A DNA stretch of 64,000 nucleotides from Anabaena sp. 4-3 (GCF_001597745.1 NZ_LUHJ01000074.1:109139-173138), one strand, 5' to 3'; shown: positions 1-8,534, counted from the stretch's first letter. The notes: a model not told the origin generated them from the sequence alone. A program made the numbers and translations.

Positions 1-1289
1 TACTGGAAAAGCGATCGCCTGATGTAATGCCAGATTAACCCAGCTACAATTAACCCTAAACCAATTTGCCAGATAGCAGACTCTACCCAAAACGCTAAAA
101 ATAAACAAGATAACAATCCTATCCAACCTATCCATGTCGGGTATAGTCTTTCGGAGGCGGGAATTTTTAAGGCGGCATAGTTGGTGATGGCGTAGTAGAT
201 TAAGACGCTAAAGGCACTAAATGACCAGGTTGTTTTGACGTTGCCTAATAATACCAGAAAGGCGATCGCTATTCCGACAACTATCACCGCCCAATAAGGT
301 GCAGTTTGGGCTTGATTCAGTCGTGCTAAAAATCTCGGAGCATCTGCACGTCTACCCATAGCCAGCAATACACGAGATAAGCCCAAGATTAAATTTAATA
401 ATACACCTAACATCGCTGCGATCGCACCAATCGCCAAAACCACAGCCGCACCCGCACCGCCTACACTCCGGGCGACAACTTCCAAAGGTGCAGCTTTTAC
501 TTGTCCGGTAGCATTAGCTAAAGTCTCCACACCTACAGCACTAATCCCTACAGTTGCCACCGTCATATAGAGTAACATCGTCAGCAGCAAGCAGACAATC
601 ATCGCCCTGGGAATAGTTTCTCGCGGAAAACGTGCTTCTTCCCCCATAGTTGCAATCCGCCCATAGCCAGTGTAAGCTACAAACATCAACGCACTAGCAT
701 GAAGCACATCCCCCCAAGAATTACTGAAAAAAGGCGTTAAATTATTTACCCCTTCACCCACCGCACGGGGCAGACAAATCAGCGTAAAAAAGCCCAAAGA
801 CAGCAGCGTAACCGACACAATCACGATATTAGTCAGATTCGAGCGTTTAATTCCACTCAAAACAACTAACGTCATAATTAATACAGCCAACACAGCCAGA
901 GGAATCACCCAAGTAGAACTGACACCCAACAGATTCAGCAAATAACCAGCAAACCCTAACGCCGCCGTCGCCGCCGAAGCCGACTTAGCCACTAAAAACA
1001 TCCAACCTGCGGTAAAACCAAAAGCCGGAGTGAGATATTTATAACCATATTCATAAGTACCACCACTGACGGGATGATTAGCAGCCAGTTGTGCGCTATT
1101 GAGTCCGTTACAGGTAGCGACAATTGCCCCAATAGCTATTGCCAAAATGACGGCTGATCCGGCGATACCAGCCGCAATACCAATACTGACAAATACACCC
1201 GTACCGACAATCGAACCCAACCCCATGATTGTCGCACCAAACACCCCTAACTCTCGTTTCAGTTGGGGTGGTGAATTGCTGACGGACAT
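1..1289 (-). CDS. APC-family amino acid permease (C-terminus cut by window edge)
   Basis: This is an integral membrane secondary transporter of the amino acid-polyamine-organocation superfamily, which probably imports an amino acid or polyamine by proton symport. About 429 codons are visible and no stop is reached, so the last residues lie beyond position 1. Family members are usually 440-480 residues, so little is missing. The N-terminus carries the family signature LGSIVGTGVFVSIG in the first membrane helix. Further strongly hydrophobic segments follow through the rest of the protein, including a conserved YTGYGRIATMGEEA stretch between helices. The ATG at 1287-1289 is preceded by GGGAGA eight bases upstream, which supports this start. 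The substrate cannot be read from the sequence, and no neighbouring gene suggests one. Confidence 0.85.
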   Translation of the reverse strand, partial: MSVSNSPPQLKRELGVFGATIMGLGSIVGTGVFVSIGIAAGIAGSAVILAIAIGAIVATCNGLNSAQLAANHPVSGGTYEYGYKYLTPAFGFTAGWMFLVAKSASAATAALGFAGYLLNLLGVSSTWVIPLAVLAVLIMTLVVLSGIKRSNLTNIVIVSVTLLSLGFFTLICLPRAVGEGVNNLTPFFSNSWGDVLHASALMFVAYTGYGRIATMGEEARFPRETIPRAMIVCLLLTMLLYMTVATVGISAVGVETLANATGQVKAAPLEVVARSVGGAGAAVVLAIGAIAAMLGVLLNLILGLSRVLLAMGRRADAPRFLARLNQAQTAPYWAVIVVGIAIAFLVLLGNVKTTWSFSAFSVLIYYAITNYAALKIPASERLYPTWIGWIGLLSCLFLAFWVESAIWQIGLGLIVAGLIWHYIRRSLFQ

Positions 1290-1386
1290 CTAATTTATCT
1301 CCCTCGTTTAGCTGATGAAGATGTAGCATTTATTGGAGAGGATACCATAACAGTTTTGAACGAAATCTAGAGAAGAAAAAGGGAAA

Positions 1387-1420
1387 AATGTAGAGACGTT
1401 GCATACAACATCTCTACATT
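1387..1420. repeat. Short inverted repeat (TGTAGAGACGTTG type)
   Basis: Two 15-base arms, 1387-1401 and 1406-1420, pair with one mismatch around a four-base loop. Palindromes with TAGAGACGT arms recur in intergenic DNA of filamentous cyanobacteria. It lies upstream of the permease gene and downstream of the DUF427 gene. It could form a hairpin, but no function is evident. Confidence 0.6.
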
Positions 1421-1434
1421 TGTAGGTAAAACAC

Positions 1435-1556
1435 ATCTTGCACCTGTTCCTTGATGATAATTTTTGTAGGGTGGGCATTGCTTGCAACTTGCTGAAAGCC
1501 TTAGTTTTACGTAATTAGCAATGCCCACCGGACGCTGATTGAGAAAGGTGCAAGAT
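1435..1556. repeat. Nested inverted-repeat element, 122 bp
   Basis: Two inverted repeats are nested. The outer arms are ATCTTGCACCT (1435-1445) and its exact complement (1546-1556). The inner arms are GGTGGGCATTGC (1470-1481) and its exact complement (1518-1529). There is no coding frame inside. This looks like a MITE-type or other dispersed palindromic element sitting between two genes. Whether it is mobile cannot be judged from one copy. Confidence 0.5.
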
Positions 1557-1589
1557 ATGACGTAAGCTTGATGTCGCTGTCAGTCAGGA

Positions 1590-1874
1590 CTAAGCCTCGA
1601 CTTTGACACCACGCCAAAAAGCGACATAACCCTCGATATTCTTAGCTTTGTCCTTGGTGGTGGGATAGTACCAAGCTGCATCTTTGTTAACTTGTCCATC
1701 AACGGCGATGCTGTAGTAACTCGCCACACCTTTCCAGGGACAAGTTGTGTGAGTATCACTGTCTTGGAAATACTGCTTGTTAATTGCGTCAGGGGGGAAA
1801 TAATGGTTTCCTTCTACGACAACGGTTTTGTCGCTTTCAGCTAAAACAGCCCCATTCCAGATTGCTTTTGCCAT
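1590..1874 (-). CDS. DUF427 family protein
   Basis: This is a 94-residue cytosolic protein of the DUF427 family (Pfam PF04248). Recognisable elements are the N-terminal AIWNGAVLAESD strand pair, the YFPPDAI segment, the central THTTCPWKGVASYYS segment and the C-terminal GYVAFW. The length is typical for a single-domain member. The biochemical role of the family is not established and I assign none. It stands alone, with about 50 bp to the acylase gene upstream on the same strand and 300 bp of repeat-bearing DNA downstream. No clear ribosome-binding site precedes the ATG, but no better start exists. Confidence 0.85.
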   Translation of the reverse strand: MAKAIWNGAVLAESDKTVVVEGNHYFPPDAINKQYFQDSDTHTTCPWKGVASYYSIAVDGQVNKDAAWYYPTTKDKAKNIEGYVAFWRGVKVEA

Positions 1875-1924
1875 CAGTGCGTTTGTTAATAAAGTTTACA
1901 TTTATATTTTGACACCTTCACCTT

Positions 1925-4048
1925 TTAAAACACGGTGTGTTCTTCCAAGTGGGCGGTGATTTCCTGTCGAGTTCGCCAAACCGGACGCAATTGTTGACGA
2001 ATAAAAAATTGCAGTTGATCGCCAACATGAGGTGAATGAGGTTGAGTAGCATTCCCATAACTGGTGATAGCCATTGCTTTTATTGGTTGGGAAAACTCCA
2101 CAGCCGCAACGTAAGAGTCACCCGCGACTGCTTGAAACTTCCCATCACCGACTGGGGCAAAATTCACTACACGGAAAATACCTTTATCTCCATCACCACC
2201 ATTAGCGGGTAAATCTAAATTGCCATACCGTAATCGGAAGACATCACCCCAAGCTACATCTAGGCTGCCATAGGTTTTTTCTAGTTTTGCTGCTACCTCT
2301 GCTAGTGCTTTGACTGCACTTTCAGGATTAGCCAAACCATCGGGTGTTGTGTGTGGGTGTTTTTCATCCCAAGGAGTGCTAAACACCTGATCTAAATCTA
2401 TATTGTCCACCCAGGAGTTAAACAAGACAGCACCTCGGCTATTGGCATCGGCTTTCCGATTCCACGCTGCTAAAACCTCGGCGGCGCGACGTGTTAATTC
2501 ATCTCCTTGTTGTTGTGCGGCAGGAATTAAATCATCTAAAATTCGCTCTGCCAGTTCCATCTGGGTAGAATGTTTGTAAGCAATCATTTCCTCAAAGGAA
2601 ATACTTTCATCCTCTGCTAACATTTTGGCGGAATGTTGCGCCCGGAAATCCATCGGCCACTTTGGTGCCATATAGGAAGGATAGTTTTCGGCTTTGATGG
2701 CGGTGGGATAAGTAGTAGTCCAAGGTGGATCATTGGCATTTTGTAACCAACCACTGGGGGGATCAATTACTCTCGGCAAATCTTGATATGGGTGGATTTT
2801 AGTCCACAAAGTTTGAGATGTATCACCAGGAATCATGTTTTGCCAATAGGTAAAGTCTCCTTTTTGACGCACAGGTACTAGACCGTTGAATAGGTGCATA
2901 ATATGACCATCACGGTCTGCATACATGACGGTAAACATGGGGAGTTGTAAGCGTTGCAATGCTTGCTGAAATTGGGTGAGATTTTTGGAGGTTGCCATAT
3001 TCCACCACTGTTCTAAAACACCAGGGCGATCTAAACCAACCACACGCAACGCTACGGCTTTACCTTGTTTGTTGCTGACTATAGGGCCGTGAATTGAAGT
3101 TTTAACTGAGAATATTTGCTCGCGCAATGAGCCATTTTTTTGCTTGATTTTTAAGGAAAAGTTAGCTGTTTCAAAGGGGCGAACTTTGCCATCAAAAAGA
3201 TAGCCGTTTTGTTGTAATTTGAGTTCGTAGGCATCCCAACCGTCGTGAGTGTTGACGGTATGAGTCCAACCTAAGTTATCGTTGAAGGCGATCGCTAACA
3301 CGGGAATACCTACCAATGTGGCCCCATAAGCATCAATTCCTGGGGCGGTAATTTGGGCTTCGTACCACAAAAATAAATCTTTCCAAGGCAAGTGCGGATT
3401 AGCCAATAGCATCGCCTTGCCACTAGCAGACTTTTTTGGTGCGATCGCCCAACCATTAGAACCGGCTGGCAACTGAGGCTTAGTAATATCTGCTACATAA
3501 CCCGGATTGACCACAAAAGTAAACAGCAACACTCGTTGCAGGTGGCTGAATACATCCTCTGGCTTCACAGGTAACACTGCCTTGACTTCATCATCAATTA
3601 AATCGGGATGTTTTGTGGCATAGGCATTAATTCCATCGGCAAAGGCATCTATGTAACTGCGAAACTTAGAACTTTGTGCTTTATACCAAGCACTTCCTCT
3701 GTTGGGTACACCCATTGTCAATACCCATTTGTCGGAATCTAGATATTTCTCGCCCCAATATTCCGCAGCTCTTCCCCGTGCTTGTCCGTAGAGGCGCAAC
3801 AGCAAGTTACCATGACTTTGCATTTGCGCCCAACCAAAGGCGTGAAAAGCTCCTTGGGTGTTATTACCGTAAATATGCGGTATGCCGTAGGTATCCCAAA
3901 GAATTTCTGTATCTTTGGGTGCATAGCTAATACTTTGGCTACTCACTACCAATGTAAATATAAGGCTGAGTAAAAAAGGTAACAACTTTTTTAAGTGTTT
4001 CTGCCAGCCCAAAGGACTATCAAGCTGAGTGTTAGCCGTAAACAACAT
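1925..4048 (-). CDS. Penicillin-acylase family Ntn hydrolase, exported
   Basis: This is a 707-residue member of the penicillin amidase family (N-terminal nucleophile hydrolases), which cleaves amide bonds of acylated substrates such as beta-lactams, N-acyl-homoserine lactones or lipopeptides. A basic stretch and hydrophobic segment at about residues 16-36 act as a signal or membrane anchor. The A-chain follows, then the autoprocessing motif GSNGW at 196-200, where Ser197 would become the N-terminal catalytic serine of the B-chain. The sequence ILWDTYGIPHIYG near residue 49 is the usual start of the mature A-chain. Members from filamentous cyanobacteria include the AHL acylase AiiC of Anabaena, but the substrate here is unknown. 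A role in processing an acylated nonribosomal peptide, as PvdQ does for pyoverdine, is possible, but the gene is 21 kb from the NRPS cluster. Confidence 0.85.
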   Translation of the reverse strand: MLFTANTQLDSPLGWQKHLKKLLPFLLSLIFTLVVSSQSISYAPKDTEILWDTYGIPHIYGNNTQGAFHAFGWAQMQSHGNLLLRLYGQARGRAAEYWGEKYLDSDKWVLTMGVPNRGSAWYKAQSSKFRSYIDAFADGINAYATKHPDLIDDEVKAVLPVKPEDVFSHLQRVLLFTFVVNPGYVADITKPQLPAGSNGWAIAPKKSASGKAMLLANPHLPWKDLFLWYEAQITAPGIDAYGATLVGIPVLAIAFNDNLGWTHTVNTHDGWDAYELKLQQNGYLFDGKVRPFETANFSLKIKQKNGSLREQIFSVKTSIHGPIVSNKQGKAVALRVVGLDRPGVLEQWWNMATSKNLTQFQQALQRLQLPMFTVMYADRDGHIMHLFNGLVPVRQKGDFTYWQNMIPGDTSQTLWTKIHPYQDLPRVIDPPSGWLQNANDPPWTTTYPTAIKAENYPSYMAPKWPMDFRAQHSAKMLAEDESISFEEMIAYKHSTQMELAERILDDLIPAAQQQGDELTRRAAEVLAAWNRKADANSRGAVLFNSWVDNIDLDQVFSTPWDEKHPHTTPDGLANPESAVKALAEVAAKLEKTYGSLDVAWGDVFRLRYGNLDLPANGGDGDKGIFRVVNFAPVGDGKFQAVAGDSYVAAVEFSQPIKAMAITSYGNATQPHSPHVGDQLQFFIRQQLRPVWRTRQEITAHLEEHTVF

Positions 4049-4074
4049 TTTCTAATGAGATTTATTTGCAATAA

Positions 4075-4103
4075 ACACTAAGATATAATAGAACATCTGT
4101 CAA
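4075..4103 (-). promoter_or_regulatory. Candidate promoter of the acylase gene
   Basis: On the minus strand a perfect TTGACA (4098-4103) lies 17 bases before TAGTGT (4075-4080), about 26 bases before the acylase ATG. The -10 box is only a partial match, so this is a weak prediction. Confidence 0.3.
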
Positions 4104-4237
4104 GTTTATTTGAGGCTTTATTAAACCAACATAACGATAAAGACTATCAATAAGCTTAGACAGACCTTATAGGGCGGAGAGTGTGAAATTTCTAGACATT
4201 GAACTGCTGATGTGTGAAACTTTAAGTAAATTCTACA

Positions 4238-4243
4238 TATAAT
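4238..4243 (+). promoter_or_regulatory. Candidate -10 box before the NACHT locus
   Basis: A perfect TATAAT ends 18 bases before the ATG at 4262. There is no good -35 box, so the call rests on the -10 match and its position only. The implied leader would be very short. Confidence 0.25.
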
Positions 4244-4261
4244 AAGCTTTTTAGTGAATTT

Positions 4262-4714
4262 ATGGAGACTGTAACACTGACGGCTGTTGCTACTGCGATC
4301 GCTTCTATCATGACTACACTTGCCACCAAAGCTATAGAGAAAAGTGGCGAAAATCTTGGCGATGCGGTATGTGAGTTAATAAACCAGCTACGCCAGAAGG
4401 GTAAATCGCCATTACTCACCAGTGCGGTTGAGGAAAATGAGCCGCAGCGTTTAGATTTTGGTCAAGCAGTGCTAGAACTCACGGAAGCCGCACAAGACCC
4501 AGAAATTGCTCAAGCTGTTGTAGATGTGGAAGCAGCAGTTAACAATGACCAGTCTGAGACTGCTAAGGAGATTAAACAGAAAGCAGCAGAAATCGAGTCT
4601 CAGCCATCAGTTGTTAACAACTTTGCCAAGTTAGCAGAAACAATTAAAGCAGAGAAAGGTGCAATGGTTGCCCAACAAATTACAATTAAGGAACAGAATA
4701 ATACTTACAACTGA
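4262..4714 (+). CDS. Uncharacterised N-terminal partner of the NACHT protein
   Basis: This 150-residue open frame begins with a hydrophobic, Ala/Thr-rich helix (residues 1-25), followed by charged helical sequence rich in Glu, Gln and Lys. The C-terminus contains VVNNFAKLAETIKAEKG. I do not recognise a named family, but similar helical leaders precede NACHT or other STAND modules in cyanobacterial proteins. The TGA at 4712-4714 is followed in the same frame by open sequence running straight into the NACHT gene. That join reads LQPPDGEKRVKL and then TPIDWRKICTAM. No start codon or ribosome-binding site lies between the TGA and 4784. The simplest reading is that this is the N-terminal part of a larger NACHT protein now interrupted by one stop. 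A separately translated small partner is the alternative. Confidence 0.6.
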   Translation: METVTLTAVATAIASIMTTLATKAIEKSGENLGDAVCELINQLRQKGKSPLLTSAVEENEPQRLDFGQAVLELTEAAQDPEIAQAVVDVEAAVNNDQSETAKEIKQKAAEIESQPSVVNNFAKLAETIKAEKGAMVAQQITIKEQNNTYN

Positions 4715-4783
4715 CTACAGCCGCCCGACGGGGAGAAGCGGGTAAAGTTAACTCCCATTGACTGGCGTAAGATTTGCACCGCC

Positions 4784-7480
4784 ATGCTGGAAAGTCAGCA
4801 GAAAGCTGCAAGACTTAGACGCACAGCTACAGAACAAGGTTTTGAAGTTAACGTTTATGTTCCCTTGGGGTTGGTGGAACGCAAACAGCAGCAACGCCGA
4901 CAACTAGATGAATATCAAGACAGAGAAAATGTCTATGAATTAACTCAAGAAGTCATAGTCAAAACCTATGAACATGACGCATTTCTGAGAGAAGTAATTG
5001 CACAACAGCCAACCGCCAATAATCAACATATTGCTATCATCGGTGAACCGGGAGCAGGTAAGACAACTTTATTGAGTACCATTGCTTCCTTTATTCACAA
5101 CAACACTCAAGATTTACCCATCTGTATTTCTCTCGCCAACTTACAGGGAAGAACAATTGAGGAATATTTACTCAAGCAATGGCTGACTGATGCGATGAGA
5201 TTAGTTAAATCTGATGTTGTCGTCACGCCAGAAATTGAACGTCAATTAATCGAGTGTTTTGGTAAAGGGGGAGTTTGGCTACTGTTAGACGGCGTGGATG
5301 AAATGGGTGAAAATTCACCTGTGGAAGCCTTAGCCAAAATTAATCGAGAACTGACAGCATCTCTGAGACAGGCGCGGGTGGTGTTAACTTGTCGCTTAAA
5401 TGTTTGGGATGCCAAGGTTAATAATACACTCACAGGATTTGATACTTATAAAACCCAAGAGTTTCAACCAGAACAAATTGATGAATTTATTCAACAGTGG
5501 TTTGAGTGTGCTGGCAATTTACCAAAAGGGAAGATACTACAGGATAAATTAAAAGCAACTCAACATGAAAATATTCGTAAATTGGTGACAAATCCTCTGC
5601 GCTTGTCGCTGTTGTGTCAGACATTCTATTTGGATAAACAGGGAGAGTTACCAGAAACTAAAGCAGCACTTTATCAGAGATTTACCTTTTATTTCTATGA
5701 ATGGAAGTCAGATTTATTTCCTGAATTGTCTAACTCTGATGATTTAAAGGCTGAATTACACCAAGCTTTAAGTAAATTAGCATTTGCAGGTATTAACAGT
5801 AGTGTAAGATTTCGCTTGCGGCGGAGTTTAGCACGTCAAGAAATGGGAGAGAGATTATTTAAATTAGCTGGTGATGTTGGTTGGTTAAATTTAGTAGACA
5901 GAGTAGCTGAAACTGATGAAGAAGTTTATGCTTTCTTTCATCCTAACTTTCAAGAATATTTCGCAGCTTTAAATGTTTATGACTGGCATGAGTTTATTAA
6001 TCATGTTCCTCACAATCCCAGACAAGGAATTTACCGCATTTTTGAACCACAATGGAAAGAGGTGATTTTGCTGTGGTTAGGACGGAGACAAGAAAACCTC
6101 AGACAGCAGCAGCAAGATTTTATTAATGCTTTGGTGAACTTTAAAGATGGATGTGGTCAGTGGAATAGGGAAGATGTAGACAAAGGTTTTTATGAGTATC
6201 AAGCCTACTTTTTAGCGGCGGCGGGAATTGCTGAGTTTAAAGATTGTTCTCAAGCAGATGAGATAGTAGAGAAAATAGTTACTTGGATATTTGGTAATTT
6301 CAAAGATGTCATTAAGAATGAAGCCAGAACAGCACTAGAACAAACCTACCGCAGAAAAGCGATCGCTGCTTTGGTGCAACTGCTGCATTCACAAAAAGTG
6401 TCTGACTACACCCGTTTGCAGGCAGCAGACAGCTTAGGGAAAATCGACTCAGGAAATCAAGATGCGATCGCCGCCTTAGTGCAACTGCTGCATTCACAAA
6501 AAGTGTCTGACTACACCCGTTTGCAGGCAGCAGACAGCTTAGGGAAAATCGACCCAGGAAATCAAGATGCGATCGCCGCCTTGGTGCAACTGCTGCGTTC
6601 ACCAAATCTGGATGACTACACCCGTTTGCAGGCAGCACAAAGCTTAGGGGAAATCGGCACAGGAAATCAAGATGCGATCGCCGCCTTAGTGCAACTGCTG
6701 CAATCACCAAATCTGGATAACTACACCCGTAGGCAAGCAGCATCAAGCTTAGGGGAAATCGACCCAGGAAATCAAGATGCGATCGCCGCCTTAGTGCAAC
6801 TGCTGCAATCACCAAATCTGGATGACTTCACCCGTAGGCTGGCAGCATCAAGCTTAGGGAAAATCGACCCAGGAAATCAAGATGCGATCGCCGCCTTGGT
6901 GCAACTGCTGCAATCACCAAATCTGGATGACTTCACCCGTTGGCAGGCAGCAGAAAGCTTAGGGGAAATCGACCCAGGAAATCAAGATGCGATCGCCGCC
7001 TTGGTGCAACTGCTGCAATCACCAAATCTGGATGACTTCACCCGTTGGCAGGCAGCAGATAGCTTAGGGAATATCGGCACAGGAAATCAAGATGCGATCG
7101 CCGCCTTGGTGCAACTGCTACATTCACCAAATCTGGATGACTACACCCGTAGGCAAGCAGCATCAAGCTTAGGGGAAATCGACCCAGGAAATCAAGATGC
7201 GATCGCCGCCTTAGTGCAACTGCTGCATTCACCAAATCTGGATGACTTCACCCGTAGGCTGGCAGCATCAAGCTTAGGGAAAATCGCCTCTCCCTATGAG
7301 GTAGTCAAAGTTTTAAGAGGTTCTTGGCTATTGAGTGATTACGAATATCAGATTATCTGGAAATCTTCCCAGAATATGCCTTACCCCAAGTTTTATCAAG
7401 TTTGGCATGAGTTGAACTTGATCACTCGTGCAAAGATCAACCTAGCGAGGTTATCTAGCTGGGTGCGAGATATTTTATAA
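4784..7480 (+). CDS. NACHT NTPase with HEAT-repeat array (STAND/NLR-like)
   Basis: This is an 898-residue signal-transducing NTPase of the NACHT clade. Walker A is GEPGAGKT at residues 87-94 and Walker B is LLLDGVDE at 166-173. The winged-helix and linker region follows, and from about residue 525 there are nine 35-residue HEAT-like repeats with the core AIAALVQLL. A unique C-terminal tail starts near residue 836. The repeats would form the sensing surface while the NACHT domain oligomerises on activation. Proteins of this design are implicated in biological conflict and antiphage defence in multicellular bacteria. The ATG at 4784 has no convincing ribosome-binding site, and the frame is open back to the TGA at 4712, so the native protein may begin at 4262. 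No separate effector gene is adjacent. Confidence 0.85.
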   Translation: MLESQQKAARLRRTATEQGFEVNVYVPLGLVERKQQQRRQLDEYQDRENVYELTQEVIVKTYEHDAFLREVIAQQPTANNQHIAIIGEPGAGKTTLLSTIASFIHNNTQDLPICISLANLQGRTIEEYLLKQWLTDAMRLVKSDVVVTPEIERQLIECFGKGGVWLLLDGVDEMGENSPVEALAKINRELTASLRQARVVLTCRLNVWDAKVNNTLTGFDTYKTQEFQPEQIDEFIQQWFECAGNLPKGKILQDKLKATQHENIRKLVTNPLRLSLLCQTFYLDKQGELPETKAALYQRFTFYFYEWKSDLFPELSNSDDLKAELHQALSKLAFAGINSSVRFRLRRSLARQEMGERLFKLAGDVGWLNLVDRVAETDEEVYAFFHPNFQEYFAALNVYDWHEFINHVPHNPRQGIYRIFEPQWKEVILLWLGRRQENLRQQQQDFINALVNFKDGCGQWNREDVDKGFYEYQAYFLAAAGIAEFKDCSQADEIVEKIVTWIFGNFKDVIKNEARTALEQTYRRKAIAALVQLLHSQKVSDYTRLQAADSLGKIDSGNQDAIAALVQLLHSQKVSDYTRLQAADSLGKIDPGNQDAIAALVQLLRSPNLDDYTRLQAAQSLGEIGTGNQDAIAALVQLLQSPNLDNYTRRQAASSLGEIDPGNQDAIAALVQLLQSPNLDDFTRRLAASSLGKIDPGNQDAIAALVQLLQSPNLDDFTRWQAAESLGEIDPGNQDAIAALVQLLQSPNLDDFTRWQAADSLGNIGTGNQDAIAALVQLLHSPNLDDYTRRQAASSLGEIDPGNQDAIAALVQLLHSPNLDDFTRRLAASSLGKIASPYEVVKVLRGSWLLSDYEYQIIWKSSQNMPYPKFYQVWHELNLITRAKINLARLSSWVRDIL
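6359..7290 (+). repeat. Nine tandem 105-bp repeats encoding HEAT units
   Basis: GCGATCGC octamers occur at 6359, 6464, 6569, 6674, 6779, 6884, 6989, 7094 and 7199, exactly 105 bp apart, each marking one repeat inside the NACHT gene. The units differ mainly at a few codons: the residue after the QLL core, the SPNLDD/SQKVSD segment, and the residues around TRRQAASS. The uniformity implies recent expansion or gene conversion. The array also gives long open frames on the opposite strand that are artefacts. Confidence 0.95.
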
Positions 7481-7669
7481 CTTACACGCTGTACAAATTA
7501 ATCATAATATGCAGTTACGAACATAAGTCTTTTTCGCCTTTATTCCATCATTAATTTAATTGTAAATGTGTATTTATATTCATTAGACTTTGAAAACACG
7601 CCCTAAATAACTCGTAAACCTGATGATTACAAGTTCTATACTATTAACAGCAAACTCAGATTCACACCA

Positions 7670-7909
7670 ATGAAAGCAATTGAAGTCAAGGGAACAGTGA
7701 ATGAATTTGGTCAACTTGCCTTAGACGAACCGTTGACTATAGCAAAACACAGCCGTGTCCGAGTCATTGTGATTATCGCGGAAGAAAATCAAGAGGATGA
7801 GGAACTGATTGAGTCTGCAAGCGAAAGTTTTCGTCAAGGTTGGTACGATGCGATGAATGGAAATACAGTACCTATCTCTCAGTTGTGGGAAGGGATTGAT
7901 GCAGAGTGA
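7670..7909 (+). CDS. Antitoxin of a type II toxin-antitoxin pair
   Basis: This 79-residue protein would bind and neutralise the toxin encoded immediately downstream. Residues 1-35 (IEVKGTVNEFGQLALDEP) resemble the swapped-hairpin, AbrB-like DNA-binding start of many cyanobacterial antitoxins. The acidic C-terminal half, with SFRQGWYDAMNG and LWEGIDAE, is the usual toxin-binding tail. The stop overlaps the start of the next gene, the classic arrangement for translational coupling. The pair probably represses its own promoter; a TATACT hexamer at 7637-7642 is a possible -10 box. Confidence 0.7.
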   Translation: MKAIEVKGTVNEFGQLALDEPLTIAKHSRVRVIVIIAEENQEDEELIESASESFRQGWYDAMNGNTVPISQLWEGIDAE

Positions 7910-8264
7910 ACCACCTTTGATTATAGTCGTAGCCACTGCTAAATTCCAACGCAATCTGCGTATTTTAGCCAAGAAGTATCGGAATATTCGTAATGATGTT
8001 CAACCGATTATTGAGCAACTGCAATTAGGAGAATTACCCGGAGACCAAATACCTGGAGTTGGATATACAATTTTTAAGCTACGAGTCAAAAATAGTGATA
8101 TTCAAAAGGGTAAAAGTGGTGGATATCGAGTAATTTATTATGTCAAGACAGTGAGAAATATTATTTTAGTCACTATCTACTCAAAATCCGAGCAGGAAGA
8201 CATCTCAGTAGCAGAAATTCAACAAATATTAGCTGATTTTGAACAGCAATATCAAGGAGAATAG
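7899..8264 (+). CDS. RelE/ParE-superfamily toxin
   Basis: This is a 121-residue protein of the RelE/ParE toxin superfamily, most likely a ribosome-dependent mRNA endonuclease. The pattern of a basic helical N-terminal half (KFQRNLRILAKKYRNI), LGELPGDQIPG and a beta-sheet ending in GGYRVIYYV followed by VTIYSK fits the family, in which the strand arginine is functionally important. I chose the ATG at 7899-7901 over an earlier in-frame ATG at 7857. The later start gives a short overlap with the antitoxin stop, and the longer version adds only antisense-like residues. Whether it targets RNA or gyrase cannot be told from sequence alone. Confidence 0.75.
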   Translation: MQSEPPLIIVVATAKFQRNLRILAKKYRNIRNDVQPIIEQLQLGELPGDQIPGVGYTIFKLRVKNSDIQKGKSGGYRVIYYVKTVRNIILVTIYSKSEQEDISVAEIQQILADFEQQYQGE

Positions 8265-8303
8265 GCAGGCGTAATTCTTCATTAGTTCTAATTGTGTAAA
8301 AAT

Positions 8304-8534
8304 TTAGATTATTGCTTCTTCTCTGGTGAGTGGTTGAAAATATTTAATCTGGATGGGATTTGCTGTTAAATGGGCGATAATCCCCGTTGGCGAAAAGCGT
8401 TTCTTGTTCGGCGAGGGTTTCAAAATCACGATTTGCACCATCTCGGCGTTGCGTATCTCGTCTTGATACTCAACCGGAATTTCAATTTTCCCATTTTTGA
8501 CCTGAGCGTTAAAAGAATGTGTATTTGTACTCAT
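8304..8534 (-). CDS. Solitary antitoxin-like small protein
   Basis: This 76-residue protein has an N-terminal stretch, FNAQVKNGKIEIPVEYQDEI, that looks like an AbrB/SpoVT or similar antitoxin fold, and a C-terminal tail ending in PLTREEAII. No toxin gene follows on the minus strand; the next gene downstream is the convergent RelE-like toxin on the other strand. It is therefore an orphan antitoxin or a regulator of another pair elsewhere. The family assignment rests on general resemblance. Confidence 0.55.
   Translation of the reverse strand: MSTNTHSFNAQVKNGKIEIPVEYQDEIRNAEMVQIVILKPSPNKKRFSPTGIIAHLTANPIQIKYFQPLTREEAII

Noticed and set aside
1925-4048. Penicillin acylase as a dedicated processing enzyme of the NRPS product
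   Set aside because: It is 21 kb away, on the far side of several housekeeping genes; nothing in the sequence ties it to the cluster.
4084-4089. TATAAT as a plus-strand promoter
   Set aside because: It has no correctly spaced -35 box, and it lies inside the likely promoter of the minus-strand acylase gene.
6312-6815. Long minus-strand open frame opposite the HEAT repeats, with repeated RRRSHLDFL units
   Set aside because: It is the exact antisense of the tandem repeats; its periodicity comes from the coding strand and it has no ribosome-binding site.
6359-7290. Possible CRISPR-like periodic array
   Set aside because: Units are 105 bp with no spacers; the whole unit is repeated and encodes protein in frame.
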